64,000 nucleotides of DNA from Bradyrhizobium sp. CB82 (GCF_029714405.1 NZ_CP121651.1:744001-808000); one strand, 5' to 3'. Numbered from the stretch's first letter, positions 51,328-61,330 are shown. A program made the numbers and translations. Notes: generated by a model from the letters alone, not told the origin.

Positions 51328-51975
51328 ATGCACGCATCAGAATCGATCGCACTTTCCGAACGCTTGGCACTATCTCGTCATCTCCACCCCGGGCTTCAAA
51401 CTACAATACCAGAACCCTCCTTTGCAGCTGATCAACAGCTCCACCTGGTTGCACACGGCCTGGCCGAACTGCTCGAAACTGCAAGGCGAGAGCTAGAGCG
51501 CGACAGAGAGGTGGCCAAGGCGTCACTGATTAAGGCATCGCGCATCTTGCACGTGGAGATCGAGCGTTGTTATGGCGCTAATGGCTGCGCAAGAGGCGGT
51601 CTGGTGGCTTGGCAGATCGCCAGCGTGCGAACTTACATTGACAGCAACTTACATCGCGTCATTCATATCCGGGATCTCAGTTCGGTCGCGCGTCGGAGCC
51701 GCGCGCACTTCGCTCGACAATTCAAGTTGGCATTCGGCGAGCCGCCACATGCCTACGTCGTGAGAAGGCGTCTGAAGAAAGCGTGCCACCTGATGATGAC
51801 CAGCGCGACGTCCCTAAGTGAAATAGCGCTGAGCGTCGGGCTTTCGGATCAATCGCATTTGTGCAGGCTTTTCAAGCGAGCCTATGGGCAAAGTCCAAAC
51901 AGTTGGCGCCGCGAATACGAGGTCCTTATAGCCGACCAATCTCGTCGAGCCGCAAGTGTGCGAGATGTGATTTGA
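51328..51975 (+). CDS. AraC family transcriptional regulator (short type)
   Basis: 215 residues from ATG at 51328, with GAGGATATA as ribosome site; the longer in-frame reading from 51127 crosses the palindrome and is unlikely. The N-terminal half (HLVAHGLAELLETARRELER, then DREVAKASL) is a short helical region with no cupin. The C-terminal half is a double HTH (SRAHFARQFKLAFGEPPHAY, SLSEIALSVGLSDQSHLCRL, FKRAYGQSPNSWRRE). It is a paralogue of the AraC gene at 56970-57533. Confidence 0.88.
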   Translation: MHASESIALSERLALSRHLHPGLQTTIPEPSFAADQQLHLVAHGLAELLETARRELERDREVAKASLIKASRILHVEIERCYGANGCARGGLVAWQIASVRTYIDSNLHRVIHIRDLSSVARRSRAHFARQFKLAFGEPPHAYVVRRRLKKACHLMMTSATSLSEIALSVGLSDQSHLCRLFKRAYGQSPNSWRREYEVLIADQSRRAASVRDVI

Positions 51976-52171
51976 ATCGAAGCAGGCCGGACTTCTGGAG
52001 CCTGGATATGGAGGAGACGATTTGCAGGTCGCCGCCATCGTAGTTGAAGCCGTCGCCATGATGTTGGCGCGTTAGAGGCGGTCGTCGATCTGAGAAAACG
52101 TCGGCACCCCGAGCGGCCAGAGTGTTGATCTGCGAGTCGTGCGGTGGCCTGCTGTCGGGTCGCGCCACTTC

Positions 52172-53713
52172 TCAGCGGTTGTGCTTTTCATCTCTAGCGA
52201 TCCGGCCAGCGCGGACCTCGCGCAGGCCGTCGGGCGATGCCGACGCCACTGGCGTTTCAACTTCGCGGCGCGGCCAGGTAAAATCGTCGGCGCGACCAGC
52301 CGGCGCCGACAACGCCTCACCTTTGATCATGACCCGCGCAGCGAGCGCGTCGACTGCAGCCGGCGGCGTACCCGGGCCGCCGAGCAATTGGTCGCTGTTA
52401 ACGGTGGCGGCGACCAGCGGTACGATCGGCCCCGCCAGCGGACGCGGCGCGGGCTGACCGGGGACCGCATTGGTGTCGCGACTCGCAGGCTCAGTTTGTA
52501 CCGCAATCGGCTCCGAGCGCCCGGCAAGAAGACGGATGATCTCCCGCTCGACATAGTGGGCGAGTTTGCGCGCGCCGGGCTTGGTGAAATAGACGCCGTC
52601 ATAAGTGCGCAACTGGCGGATCTGGCCTTCGAGATCGGGCCCTTTCTGCACGAAGGCCCCGGCCTCGTCGACAAATCCATCCCAGGTATCGACGTAGGTG
52701 ATCCCGGCGCGACCCGAGGCGGCGCGGTAGAGCGCGTCGAGAAATTGCATCTCAGAGGTGCTCTTCCGTCCGAAGATCGCAGGCAGTCCCACCCAGACCA
52801 CCGGCACGCCCTTCGACTTCACGACCGTGATCATCTCGTCGATCTTCCTGCTGTAGAGCTCGACCCAGCGGTCGTCGCGAAACTGGTAGATGTCATTTGG
52901 CGAGCGCGTGCTCTTCTCGGTCGCCACCCGCGGTGCGTCGGTATTCTCTACATCGTCCCCAGGCAATTCGCTGTCGGCCGCCTTGTCGTCGGCTTTGGCC
53001 ACGGTGTTGTCCGGATTGTCGTTCGACTTCGCATCTCCGGGCTTGTTGTCTGGCTTTCGCACATTCCTGTCGTTCTTCTTGTCGGCCGGCCTCTCGCCCT
53101 TCTCGGCAGTTGGCTCGCGGATCGTCATGCGATCGTTGAGGCCTAGCATCACCACGATGACGTCGGGCTTTTCCTTGGTTAGGATGTTGCTCGCAGCGGC
53201 CGCCCAATCGGCAGGCGCGCCCTTGGGCTGGTACTGGATCAGGCCGGAGATGGTCTTCACCTTCCGGATCACGCCGATGTCGGGCTGCTCGGTATACGCG
53301 TCCTCCAGGCCGTAAGCGAGCCAGTCGGCCATGCCGTCGCCGAACACGAGCACGTTGCGTTCGTGCACTGTGCCGCGCCTTCCAGGCGGTGGGGCCCTTG
53401 AAGAATCTTCGCGCATGGGCGTCGCGGCTCTCCGCCTATGCCACTGAGGCTGCGGCGCGCGCTGCTGAAACGGACCAAAAGCGTCGTTACCAAACCAGCC
53501 GCCACCGGACCCGTCGCCACTGCGTTGCGGCGGCCGTTGCTGAAATCCGCCAAAATTGAAGAACTGTGCCGAGGCAGGTCCGCCGAGGCTGATCAACATC
53601 AACGTCGCAATTGCCAACGCGATCAGCGGGCCGCTTCGGGTCGAGATGCCCATTTCCGCCTTGTCGAACACGCTCTTTAGCCGCACGAAGATGCTGCCCC
53701 AACCAAGCCGCAC
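52172..53713 (-). CDS. DUF459/SGNH-type hydrolase, secreted or periplasmic
   Basis: A 513-residue protein. A hydrophobic segment near residues 25-50 (SGPLIALAIATLMLISLGG, then PASA) acts as signal peptide or anchor. A Gln/Pro-rich linker follows. The SGNH-like domain starts VLVFGDGMADWLAYGL, with the Asn-type block VVMLGLNDRM and a late YFTKPGARKLAHYVE. A Lys/Asp-rich insert (about 205-270) interrupts the domain. DUF459 proteins are linked to cell-envelope polysaccharide acylation in rhizobia by analogy with other SGNH proteins; the substrate is not known. It is convergent with the AraC gene at 51328. Confidence 0.88.
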   Translation of the reverse strand: MRLGWGSIFVRLKSVFDKAEMGISTRSGPLIALAIATLMLISLGGPASAQFFNFGGFQQRPPQRSGDGSGGGWFGNDAFGPFQQRAPQPQWHRRRAATPMREDSSRAPPPGRRGTVHERNVLVFGDGMADWLAYGLEDAYTEQPDIGVIRKVKTISGLIQYQPKGAPADWAAAASNILTKEKPDVIVVMLGLNDRMTIREPTAEKGERPADKKNDRNVRKPDNKPGDAKSNDNPDNTVAKADDKAADSELPGDDVENTDAPRVATEKSTRSPNDIYQFRDDRWVELYSRKIDEMITVVKSKGVPVVWVGLPAIFGRKSTSEMQFLDALYRAASGRAGITYVDTWDGFVDEAGAFVQKGPDLEGQIRQLRTYDGVYFTKPGARKLAHYVEREIIRLLAGRSEPIAVQTEPASRDTNAVPGQPAPRPLAGPIVPLVAATVNSDQLLGGPGTPPAAVDALAARVMIKGEALSAPAGRADDFTWPRREVETPVASASPDGLREVRAGRIARDEKHNR

Positions 53714-54385
53714 ATGCAGATCCCTTACTGCCTTTTCGGTGAATGCCTGCCCTTGCTCAACTCACGTGACGATGGCTTGCCCGCGTGCGGACTTATTGCT
53801 CGTTTGTGCTCTGATTTGTTTCCGATGCGTGAGCTGCGGGGGTGACCGGCGCCGCCTCAGAGCCAATCTACGTCTCCGAGCACGACGAGCCCGCCTTGCT
53901 GCCAATGAGCCGACGTCAAGCCGACGTAGCATCTGGTCAACTGCGGGCGACATCCGGACTCATGTCGCGCAGCAACGCCAAAGCCAAGTGTATCATGGGC
54001 AACCATGACTTAATGTCTGGCGGGTTCCTTTTGCTAACGACCGCGGGCTTCGTGCTGCTTTGCTCGAACTTGCTGACGTTCGCGTTCATCTGAGCGTCGC
54101 TTTGGAGTCCCCAGCTTTGGTCCGCGGTGGACTCCACCGGTGGAGGTGAGCCTGGGGTAGGAGCATCGATCAGGCCGCGCTGCGACCACGTCCGGTCCAG
54201 CCCTCGAGACCGACACAACACCGCAATTCGGGTTCAGGATGTCCTTCACAGCGCCCCGTCTTCGATTGGCTGCTCACTGATGTCCACGCCGCGGCACTTT
54301 TGTTCAATTACTTGAGTGGGATCACCGCTAGTATTCTGCAGCAAGGTATCGCGTCTTCATCCCACACAACGCCTGTCGCAGCGAT
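53714..54385. other. Gene-poor stretch
   Basis: About 670 bases without a supportable gene. Short frames occur on both strands (for example 53842-54093 plus, with a hydrophobic end LLLTTAGFVLLCSNLLTFAF) but lack ribosome sites and recognisable domains. A 14-base palindrome CTCCACCGGTGGAG lies at 54132-54145. Composition is lower in GC than the catabolic region, consistent with decayed accessory DNA. Confidence 0.4.
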
Positions 54386-54670
54386 ATGCGCGAGGTGATC
54401 GCCGCCTCGTATGCTTCAGATGAGGGCTGGGACAACTTTGAGCTGGAGAGCAAGGTGAAAGAGGTTGCTAGTCTCGGTACGGTCGCGATCGTAGCCTTAC
54501 TATTCCTGGCGTTCTTAACAACCTTAAGACCAATTGCGATCGTCGCGGCACAAGGCGAGACGGTGATAGATGTCCGCGCCAATGAAGCAGCCACATTGGC
54601 GCACTCGGAAGATCCCTCACGAACCGGAACCCCGTCCAAGACGCCGGTGCTGACGGGTCAGCCAAGATAA
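54386..54670 (+). CDS. Hypothetical single-pass membrane protein
   Basis: 94 residues with one clear transmembrane segment (LGTVAIVALLFLAFLTTLRP) between a short acidic N-terminus and a polar C-terminus. No good ribosome site is visible and no family is recognised. It might be a real small membrane protein or a chance frame; the hydrophobic helix with flanking charges is the only positive sign. Confidence 0.3.
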   Translation: MREVIAASYASDEGWDNFELESKVKEVASLGTVAIVALLFLAFLTTLRPIAIVAAQGETVIDVRANEAATLAHSEDPSRTGTPSKTPVLTGQPR

Positions 54671-54993
54671 CCAACGCCCACTCGGCGCGCCCGGCGAGCG
54701 GTTGCACGAGGTTCGCTTTGCGAAGGTGCAGCAGCGCGCTCCAGCGTCCGCCCCGGTGCTGGTCTATTGCGCGACTGCAAATGTAGCCACTCGATCATGA
54801 CGGACGCCGATTACTGGCTCGAGAGCTTGCGATCCTTGAGGATCGCTTCGTTTGCCGGAAGTGCGCGAAGTGAATGGGCTGACTTCGACCGGAGTTCGGT
54901 ACGCCATTGTATTTCGGCTCCGAATGTTGCCTCTTCTTGCAGGCTCGTGACAGTACCTTCGATGATCTTTCGTATGACGCAGCTGAGGCGGCG

Positions 54994-55455
54994 GTGGTCC
55001 TAGAGTTGATCTTGCGGTTCGTCACGTTGGGAAGCGTGGTGACGAGCTTGATTGCGATCGTGGTGGCGCTTCGGACGCACAATCGACAGCTAGGTGCTCA
55101 AGTCTTCTTGAATTACAGCGAGAGGATTGACTCGCTCCGCCGAGGTTTTCTTACACCAACGTATCTGAGCGGAGAGACGCTGGCGTCGCGCGCACTAACC
55201 GACGACGAGCGCAGATTGGTGCATGAAGCCTTCTATCTGATATTCGAATTTCACGCCCTAAGGCATCACGGATACGTGGGATCTAGCATCTGGCGCATCT
55301 GGGAACCTGACATACAACGGCTGCTGACGTCTCCAACGTTCCGTCGAGAATGGCCCATCATGAAAGCGACATTTCAGCCGCATCCTAAATTCGTTGCTTG
55401 GGTGTCTCGCGTGCAGCATCGAGGAACGGCTTCCCACCAACATCCTTCCGAGTGA
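54994..55455 (+). CDS. Hypothetical protein with N-terminal membrane segment
   Basis: The likely start is GTG at 54994 (GAGG five bases upstream), giving 153 residues; a TTG at 54907 would lengthen it. A transmembrane helix (LGSVVTSLIAIVVAL) is followed by a cytosolic domain (QLGAQVFLNYSERIDSLRRG, then LTDDERRLVHEAFYLIFEFH and WRIWEPDIQRLL). This layout recalls small bacterial membrane proteins of the DUF4760-like kind, but I cannot assign it. Codon use and composition look genuine. Confidence 0.55.
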   Translation: MVLELILRFVTLGSVVTSLIAIVVALRTHNRQLGAQVFLNYSERIDSLRRGFLTPTYLSGETLASRALTDDERRLVHEAFYLIFEFHALRHHGYVGSSIWRIWEPDIQRLLTSPTFRREWPIMKATFQPHPKFVAWVSRVQHRGTASHQHPSE

Positions 55456-55999
55456 CGAGCGGACCTTACCAATAATTGCGCGGTCCGCTTCTTCTGAGAA
55501 TCTGCCGTGTTGATCGGCGCGCCATGAGCCCGCAACCGAGCGCCGAAGCGTTTAACACGCCCTGCAAACCGGTCCAGCCGAGCAATCGATACGCTTGCCT
55601 CCGCTTTAGACAACCGCGATGCCTGACAATGGCCCTTTATCGGCGCGCAACCTTACCGCTGCTTGGCATGCTCTTGCGTTCCGTGAGATCCCGGCAATCG
55701 AGGAAGAACAAAAAGATAAGGCCGACAGATGGCGGCCTCACTTTCAATTTATCTCCGGGAAATGCCATCCTATCCAAGAGTTACGGCGCGCGACGTGCTT
55801 ACGCGATGCAGCTTTCGACGTTGTTCGCCCATCCGTCCACTCAAACCGACAACACTCCTCATCCGCTTCCAATCTCCGTCGCTTGTTGGGTGTATAAGAT
55901 CTCGCCACTTGAGTAGATGGAACGCCCTGGCTGTCTCACGATTGGCTCGCGCGCGCGGGCGATAGACGACGACTGGTCGCGCATCAGGTCTTGGCTTTA
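55456..55999. other. Gene-poor stretch
   Basis: About 540 bases with only overlapping short frames in all phases (for example 55619-55897 plus) that have no ribosome site, no hydrophobic or domain pattern and mutually exclusive reading. I see no RNA gene or strong repeat. Probably noncoding or degraded. Confidence 0.35.
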
Positions 56000-56332
56000 C
56001 TATGGGGTAGTTCGCTTGGGCGTCAGCGCTCGTTTGATTTGATATTTCACGAGGTAGCTGCTCGACCAACTGCTGGGCCGGCGCCGCCTCAATGGCGGTG
56101 GTGAGAACGAGAACGTTGGCTGATTGGTGTCAAAGACGACCTTATCCGGCCATTTGTGCGCGGATCTGATCCGGATAGTGGCACTTTCGATGATCGCCGA
56201 CCGATCAAGAGAACTCTCCTGGGGCTCCGGCACGCCCCAGCCGGCTATCAACAGAAGAACGGCAAGTGCGCTTCCGACAACCACAAAATACCTGGCTATG
56301 GGCACAGCCAACAGCGCCCGCGATTTGAGCAA
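56000..56332 (-). CDS. Small hypothetical protein with N-terminal signal/anchor
   Basis: 110 residues; the frame opens with TTG at 56332, as no ATG is available. The N-terminus (LLAVPIARYFVVVGSALAVL) is a hydrophobic anchor. The soluble part (SAIIESATIRIRSAHKWPDK, then VVFDTNQPTF) resembles a short exported protein that I recall as common in Bradyrhizobium. The Arg/Ser-rich end may be beyond the original stop. Function unknown. Confidence 0.5.
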   Translation of the reverse strand: MLKSRALLAVPIARYFVVVGSALAVLLLIAGWGVPEPQESSLDRSAIIESATIRIRSAHKWPDKVVFDTNQPTFSFSPPPLRRRRPSSWSSSYLVKYQIKRALTPKRTTP

Positions 56333-56530
56333 TCTCGGTCAGCCTGTGACGGCGACGATTGACCACGCTGATGCTGCGCGGCAAATCGACAACCGCTTGG
56401 CGCTTGCAATCGACGAAGCCGTCGCCAAAGTCGTCAAACCGTTGCCGAAACAGCGGCAGCGATCCCGGTGAACCGAAAGATGATCTGGAGCCAACGCAAG
56501 GCGGAGCAGAACTTCGAGCTTTTTAAGAGG

Positions 56531-56785
56531 CTAGCGGCCTCGCGGCGGCGGCGATTTTTGCGGCTGCTTGGATGCATCGAAGACCGCGCGGCACTGCGAG
56601 CTGAGCTGACCCAATTGAGCGGCCATGCAATCCCTGATCTGAGCGCGGTCGGGAATGTAGGCGGCACAGAGGCGCAGGGCATCGCCCATGCACGCCTCCC
56701 GTTGGACAGCCTCACTCGACCCGGACTGAGCAAGGACCGGCGTGATCGTTGCGCTCAGCAGAACTAGGACAAGACGACACTTCAT
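56531..56785 (-). CDS. Small secreted Cys-containing protein
   Basis: 84 residues from ATG at 56785, with GAGAGAG upstream. Residues 1-20 (MKCRLVLVLLSATITPVLAQ) are a signal peptide. The mature part has four cysteines (REACMGDALRLCAAYIP, then DCMAAQLGQLSSQCRAVFD), probably two disulfides. This resembles small periplasmic proteins that recur in rhizobia. A longer frame upstream to 57001 has no similarity. Role unknown. Confidence 0.65.
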   Translation of the reverse strand: MKCRLVLVLLSATITPVLAQSGSSEAVQREACMGDALRLCAAYIPDRAQIRDCMAAQLGQLSSQCRAVFDASKQPQKSPPPRGR

Positions 56786-56969
56786 GGAAACTCTCTCTCC
56801 GGTTGGATCTTCGGCGACGGGAATTCGCTCGATCACCGCTCGCTTGGCCGAGGTGGCTAGCGCGAAGCCGACCGGACTGCGTATTCGGGACGGCTCGCCG
56901 CTGCGAGGCAACCAAATGGACGAGGACACAGTGGCTCGTTTGGCCGAGCGCTTGCAACGGTTGTCGCTG

Positions 56970-57533
56970 TTACGGCCCGGCTGTCGCGGTCGTTGTCGCA
57001 TCGCGTTCGCGACGCCAGTTCGCCGGGCTTTGACCGAAGGCTTGCCTGAACTTTCTGCACAGATGTGACTGATCTGAAAAGCCGACGCTTAGCGCTATCT
57101 CGCTCAATGGCGCGGAGCTCGTTAGCATCAGATGACAAGCCACCTCCAACCGCTTTCGCACGATATAGGCGTGCGGTCCTTCGCCAAACGCCTGCTTGAA
57201 CGAACGCGAGAAGTGAGCCCGGCTCCGCTGCGCGACAACACCAAGTTCCGTGATATGGATCGTGCGATGCAAGTTCCTCTCAATGAATTTTCGCACGCGC
57301 GTGACCTGCCAGCCAGCCAATGCGCACGGCTTTGAGCCGTCAGCGCCCAAGTGCCGCTCCATCTCCATTTGCAGGATGGACGATGCTGTGGCGAGTGACG
57401 CTTTCGCCGCTTCCCTATCGTGCTCGAGCTCACGTGTTGCTATCTCAAGCAACCGGGCCAGGCTGTTCGCCAGACAGTATTGCAAACCAGTTGGAGCGAG
57501 TGAATCCCGTGCTGTTACCTGAAGAGCTTTCAT
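56970..57533 (-). CDS. AraC family transcriptional regulator (short type), paralogue of 51328
   Basis: 187 residues. The N-terminal helical part (LARLLEIATRELEHDREAAK) and the double HTH (SRAHFSRSFKQAFGEGPHAY, PLSEIALSVGFSDQSHLCRK, FRQAFGQSPANWRRE) align with the AraC protein at 51328-51975 along the whole length. The two lie about 5 kb apart in opposite orientation. Upstream is the large intergenic region before the winged-helix regulator, from which it diverges. Target unknown. Confidence 0.88.
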   Translation of the reverse strand: MKALQVTARDSLAPTGLQYCLANSLARLLEIATRELEHDREAAKASLATASSILQMEMERHLGADGSKPCALAGWQVTRVRKFIERNLHRTIHITELGVVAQRSRAHFSRSFKQAFGEGPHAYIVRKRLEVACHLMLTSSAPLSEIALSVGFSDQSHLCRKFRQAFGQSPANWRRERDATTTATAGP

Positions 57534-58167
57534 AGTCGAATCTCGGCACCATCTTCTTGTTCAGAGACGCCGAAAGAATGGTTCAATCCGCGCCAAAGCG
57601 TTGCTTTGAGTCCCGAAGTCCTACAAATTTTCGCAAATCTGGGAGCGAGCCCCTAAGCCCCATGGAGACAATGATGTGAGCTGCACGATCGCCGAAGCAC
57701 CCGCATACTACCTGACGATGCAGCATTGCCAAATACGCAACTCAGGTAGCGAACTAAGGAGAGCGATACGGCTGGGCCGAAGTTGACGCAAATCCGGTAA
57801 AGGCGACTTTTTATCTCGAGTAGTGAAGTGGCCATTAGCAAGCCCGCCAATGACCGTTTCTCGTCTTCACAAGTGCTAGGAGGAGCGGCAGGTTGCCGCG
57901 CCAGACAGTGCGTCGCAACTCCGCCGCGGGACCGACGAGCCGGGCAGCGCCTAGCAGGATAAGAGTGGAACGTCCGAAAGAATGCCGATAGCAAGGCTAA
58001 TTTGACTTTGGTATGGGGATGTCCGCTGGTAGGCAAACCCTAGAGTGGTGGTGGGGCCGTCAGAGCGAACAACGATGCGGTCTCTGTCGTCGGGAAAAAT
58101 CGGAGTAGCTGGATCCGAAAGCAAAAACACGCGGGATGAGGCGCAGCCTCTAGGGGCAGGTGACCGG
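57534..58167. other. Divergent intergenic region
   Basis: About 630 bases between the AraC gene (minus) and the winged-helix/ATPase regulator (plus). No supportable gene: a 127-codon minus frame at 57653-58036 shows no domain and poor codon use. A CTAAGC half-site of the palindrome seen at 50281 occurs near 57652. The part from 58045 is open in the regulator frame, so the true start of that gene may be earlier than 58168. Confidence 0.4.
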
Positions 58168-60990
58168 ATGCCGCGGAGGATCCTCTCTTTCGGTCAATTT
58201 CGCCTGCTTAGGTTTGAGCGTCTACTTTTGGATGGCACCAGAGCTGTTCGCCTCGGTAGCCGCGCCTTGGACATCCTGATTGCTCTTCTCGATCGGCCGG
58301 GTGAACTGATCACAAAGCGAGAGCTCATGCGAACCGTGTGGCCGGACATTTCGGTCGTCGAGGCAAACCTTACGGTCCACGTCGCCGCACTACGTCGGGC
58401 ACTAGGCGATGGGCAAGCCGGTTCGCGCTATATCCTCAACGTGTCCGGCCGGGGCTATCGATTTGTAGCGCCGGTCACCATTGAGGACAAATTTGAGTCC
58501 TCGGCGTTGAGAGAGACGCCGACGGCCCCGCCCCACAATCTCCCGGTCCAGCTTACACGGCCTATCGGACGTGACGAGATCATCGCTTCCCTCGGTCAGC
58601 GGCTAACCACGCACCGGCTCCTGACGATTACCGGAGCCGGCGGCATTGGCAAGTCCACCGTTGCCCTCAGCCTGGCAGAGAGCTTCATTGCGAAGTTTTC
58701 GGATGGCGTTTGGTGCATTGATCTATCCTCTTGTGCCGATCCAGGTCTCGTACCCACAGCGTTGGCTACAGCTCTGCGATTGGAGATCCGGTCCGAAGAT
58801 CCGTTGCCGAGCCTTGTCTCAGCGCTCAGAAACAAGACGATGCTGCTCGTCCTTGATGGCTGCGAGCATGTGATAGAAGCAACCGCGAACCTCGTCTCAA
58901 GCGTGCTGAGTGGCGCAAGCAGCGTCAAGATATTGGCAACCAGTCGGGAGCCTCTGGGGTTGCCTAGTGAGCGGGTCTATCGTCTGCCGAGTCTAGAGTG
59001 GTCCGCCCCCTCGAGCTGTCGGACCGTGGCCGAGATCTTGAAGTTTCCTGCCGCTCAATTGCTGGTCGATCGGGCAACAGCAGCCGTGGCTGAATTTGAA
59101 TTGTCCGACGCAGATGCTCCCTTCGTCGCTGACCTCTGTCGGAATTTGGACGGGATTCCGCTCGCCATCGAGTTCGCGGCCGCTCGGGTGGAAGCCTTCG
59201 GCGTTCGCGGAGTCGGAAGTCGATTGAACGATATGCTGCTCCTACTTGGGCGTTCGCACCGCGCTATTCCGCGCAGACACCGAACAATTGAGGCTACCCT
59301 CGACTGGAGCTATCAAATTCTGGGGCCTGATGAACAAATCGTGCTCAAGCGTTTGGCGGTCTTTGTCGGCGGATTCACGCTTGATTCCGCGAGTACCGTA
59401 CTCGCGGACGGCACTATTGCAGATATCCCGGAAATAGTCGCCAACCTTGTTCTTAAATCGCTTGTGGCTGCGGATGTCGCTGACGGGAGCGCGCGGTTCC
59501 GCCTGCTCGAGACCACGAGAGCTTTCGCGCTCGCTAAACTCTCAACTGCCGAGCTAGATTCCCTTCGACGACGTCATGCACGACATTATGGCGATTTGCT
59601 TGGAACGACATCGATCCGCACGACGGCAACCGAAGTTGCGACTTTACGCCGGTCGGAGATTGGCAATATACGTGCTGCGCTGGAGTGGTCGTTTTCGGAA
59701 CAAGGCGACAACGCCATTGGCGTGCTTCTTGCTATCGCTTCGCGCTCAATCTGGCTGGGATCATCTCTATTGACGGAATGCCACAAGTGGACCGAAGCAG
59801 CCATCGCACATCTGGATTCCCTCGAAAGCAATGACCGCGAAGAAATGATGTTGCAAGCGGCTCTCGGCATCTCGCAGATGTTTACCCATGGAACGAGCGA
59901 GGAAGCTCATTCCGCACTCCTTAGGGCAAATCAGCTAGCCGAGCACCTCGGGGATACCGAATATCAGTTACGAACGCTCGCGGTCCTCACCCTCTTCAAT
60001 ATTCGTCGCGGTGAATGGCGCCATTCTCGTGCGCTGGGAAGGCGTCTCGCCGAGGTCGCATCCAATTCGGCCGATCCGGTAGCGATCTCGACGGCCGACG
60101 CCATGCTCGCCTCGATCTCAGCGGGCCACGGCGAGCCCACAGAGGCCATCAAGCACGCCGAGCGCGCGCTGCAAGGAAGCACGACTTCTGTTCGAGACGC
60201 TCAGATTGCACGATCTGGCCTGGACCACTCTGTCCAAGCGCGAATTGTGCTGGCTCAATCGCACTGGCATCTTGGCCAGCTCGCTCAGTCGGCCAGCGCG
60301 ATCGACAACGTGCTTAATGAAGCGGAGGATTATGAACATTCAGTATCGTTTGGAGTTGGCGTGACTTGGTGTCTCTTGACCATCTCGCTCGGGCGCAATC
60401 TCCATTCATACGGATCCTGGATTACCCGGCTGAAGGAGCATACTCAGCGTCATTCACTTGCAAGCTATTACGGGTGCGCGCTCGGATTTGAAGGAAAAAT
60501 GGCGACAGATCGCGGACAACACGATGATGGCGTAGGATTGATGCGGGCCGCCTTAGCGCGTCTTCGGTCACGTCACTATGGCATTCTCTACACGCCGTTC
60601 CTCAGCTATCTGGCCGAAGCTCTTGCGGCAGCGGGACACCTTGGCGAAGCACTTATCGCTGCCGAGGAATCGCTTTTGCGAACAGAGCAACAAGGGGCAC
60701 TTTGGTGGATTCCAGAAGCCATGCGAACCAAGGCCGACATACTCGCATCCCTGGACGAGAGCGACGGAGAAGAGGCAGAGACGCTTCTGTTGCGCGCGCT
60801 TGACGCCGCCCGCGCCCAACAAGCTCTTTCTTTCGAGCTGCGCACTTCGCTAAGCCTGGCGCGTCTCCTGCGTTATCGCGGGCAGACCGCGGAGGCGCGT
60901 GCCCTTCTTGATGCCGTTTATGTGCGTTGTGAGGATTTCGATGCAGTCGACCTTCGGTCTGCAAGACAATTTCTGAGTGAGTGCTCGTAG
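58168..60990 (+). CDS. Winged-helix transcriptional regulator with NB-ARC-type ATPase and TPR region
   Basis: 940 residues from ATG at 58168 (MPRRILSFGQFRLL); in-frame starts at 58075 or 58045 (GTG) are possible. Residues about 3-105 are an OmpR/CadC-type winged helix (LGSRALDILIALLDRPGEL, AALRRALGDG, GRGYRFVAPV). An ATPase follows, with Walker A TGAGGIGKST near 157, Walker B LLVLDGCEHV near 226, ATSREPLG sensor and GIPLAIEFAAARV, as in NB-ARC/AfsR-like predicted ATPases. The C-terminal 450 residues are helical TPR-like repeats. No membrane segment or receiver domain. Likely a ligand- or protein-sensing switch regulator. A decayed relative of its winged helix lies at 41752. Confidence 0.9.
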   Translation: MPRRILSFGQFRLLRFERLLLDGTRAVRLGSRALDILIALLDRPGELITKRELMRTVWPDISVVEANLTVHVAALRRALGDGQAGSRYILNVSGRGYRFVAPVTIEDKFESSALRETPTAPPHNLPVQLTRPIGRDEIIASLGQRLTTHRLLTITGAGGIGKSTVALSLAESFIAKFSDGVWCIDLSSCADPGLVPTALATALRLEIRSEDPLPSLVSALRNKTMLLVLDGCEHVIEATANLVSSVLSGASSVKILATSREPLGLPSERVYRLPSLEWSAPSSCRTVAEILKFPAAQLLVDRATAAVAEFELSDADAPFVADLCRNLDGIPLAIEFAAARVEAFGVRGVGSRLNDMLLLLGRSHRAIPRRHRTIEATLDWSYQILGPDEQIVLKRLAVFVGGFTLDSASTVLADGTIADIPEIVANLVLKSLVAADVADGSARFRLLETTRAFALAKLSTAELDSLRRRHARHYGDLLGTTSIRTTATEVATLRRSEIGNIRAALEWSFSEQGDNAIGVLLAIASRSIWLGSSLLTECHKWTEAAIAHLDSLESNDREEMMLQAALGISQMFTHGTSEEAHSALLRANQLAEHLGDTEYQLRTLAVLTLFNIRRGEWRHSRALGRRLAEVASNSADPVAISTADAMLASISAGHGEPTEAIKHAERALQGSTTSVRDAQIARSGLDHSVQARIVLAQSHWHLGQLAQSASAIDNVLNEAEDYEHSVSFGVGVTWCLLTISLGRNLHSYGSWITRLKEHTQRHSLASYYGCALGFEGKMATDRGQHDDGVGLMRAALARLRSRHYGILYTPFLSYLAEALAAAGHLGEALIAAEESLLRTEQQGALWWIPEAMRTKADILASLDESDGEEAETLLLRALDAARAQQALSFELRTSLSLARLLRYRGQTAEARALLDAVYVRCEDFDAVDLRSARQFLSECS

Positions 60991-61170
60991 ACGCGGGCTA
61001 CGACCGTCATGTCAGGATACCGGCGAAGCAACTCGGGCAGAATCGGCGCGATCCAGCGTGCCAAGGACATCGGCGGCGCGAGCTTCACGAGGCCTCGCGG
61101 GCGAGTGCTGACATTGACATTCCTGCAACGATGGCTTCATCCATCAAGCGCTCTCGCCGGGCTATGGCTT
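60990..61170 (-). pseudogene. LysR-type regulator fragment with frameshift
   Basis: On the minus strand, one frame reads ERLMDEAIVAGMSMSALARE and then hits a stop, while a second frame continues directly with RPRGLVKLAPPMSLARW and IAPILPELLRRYPD. Put together these are the linker helix and start of the effector domain of a LysR regulator. The frame change, missing DNA-binding domain and missing remainder show it is a remnant. It lies in the gap between the winged-helix regulator and the AraC gene. Confidence 0.7.
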
Positions 61171-61330
61171 GCCCCTCTCCGCCAGCAGCGGCCGCTGGTC
61201 GTTTCGACTGCTCCGCACGCGGGGCCACGTTCAAAGCTCCTTTCGTCCAAATCCCAGCACGGCGATACAGGACGAATTCCAGCGCTCCACTGAGAATCGT
61301 CCCCATGCGATAGGCAATTGGAGGTTTGAA

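Noticed and set aside
53842..54093. 83-codon plus frame with a hydrophobic C-terminus
   Set aside because: No ribosome site, overlaps a similar-length minus frame, and no recognisable family; described only as part of the gene-poor stretch.
55476..55965. Three overlapping small plus frames
   Set aside because: They exclude each other and none has a start signal, domain or helix pattern.
57780..57805. TTGACGCAAATCCGGTAAA as a FixK/FNR-type box
   Set aside because: Only one half resembles TTGA-N6-TCAA; the second half does not match.
57653..58036. 127-codon minus frame between AraC and the winged-helix regulator
   Set aside because: Composition is Ser/Arg/Cys-rich and domainless; more likely intergenic.
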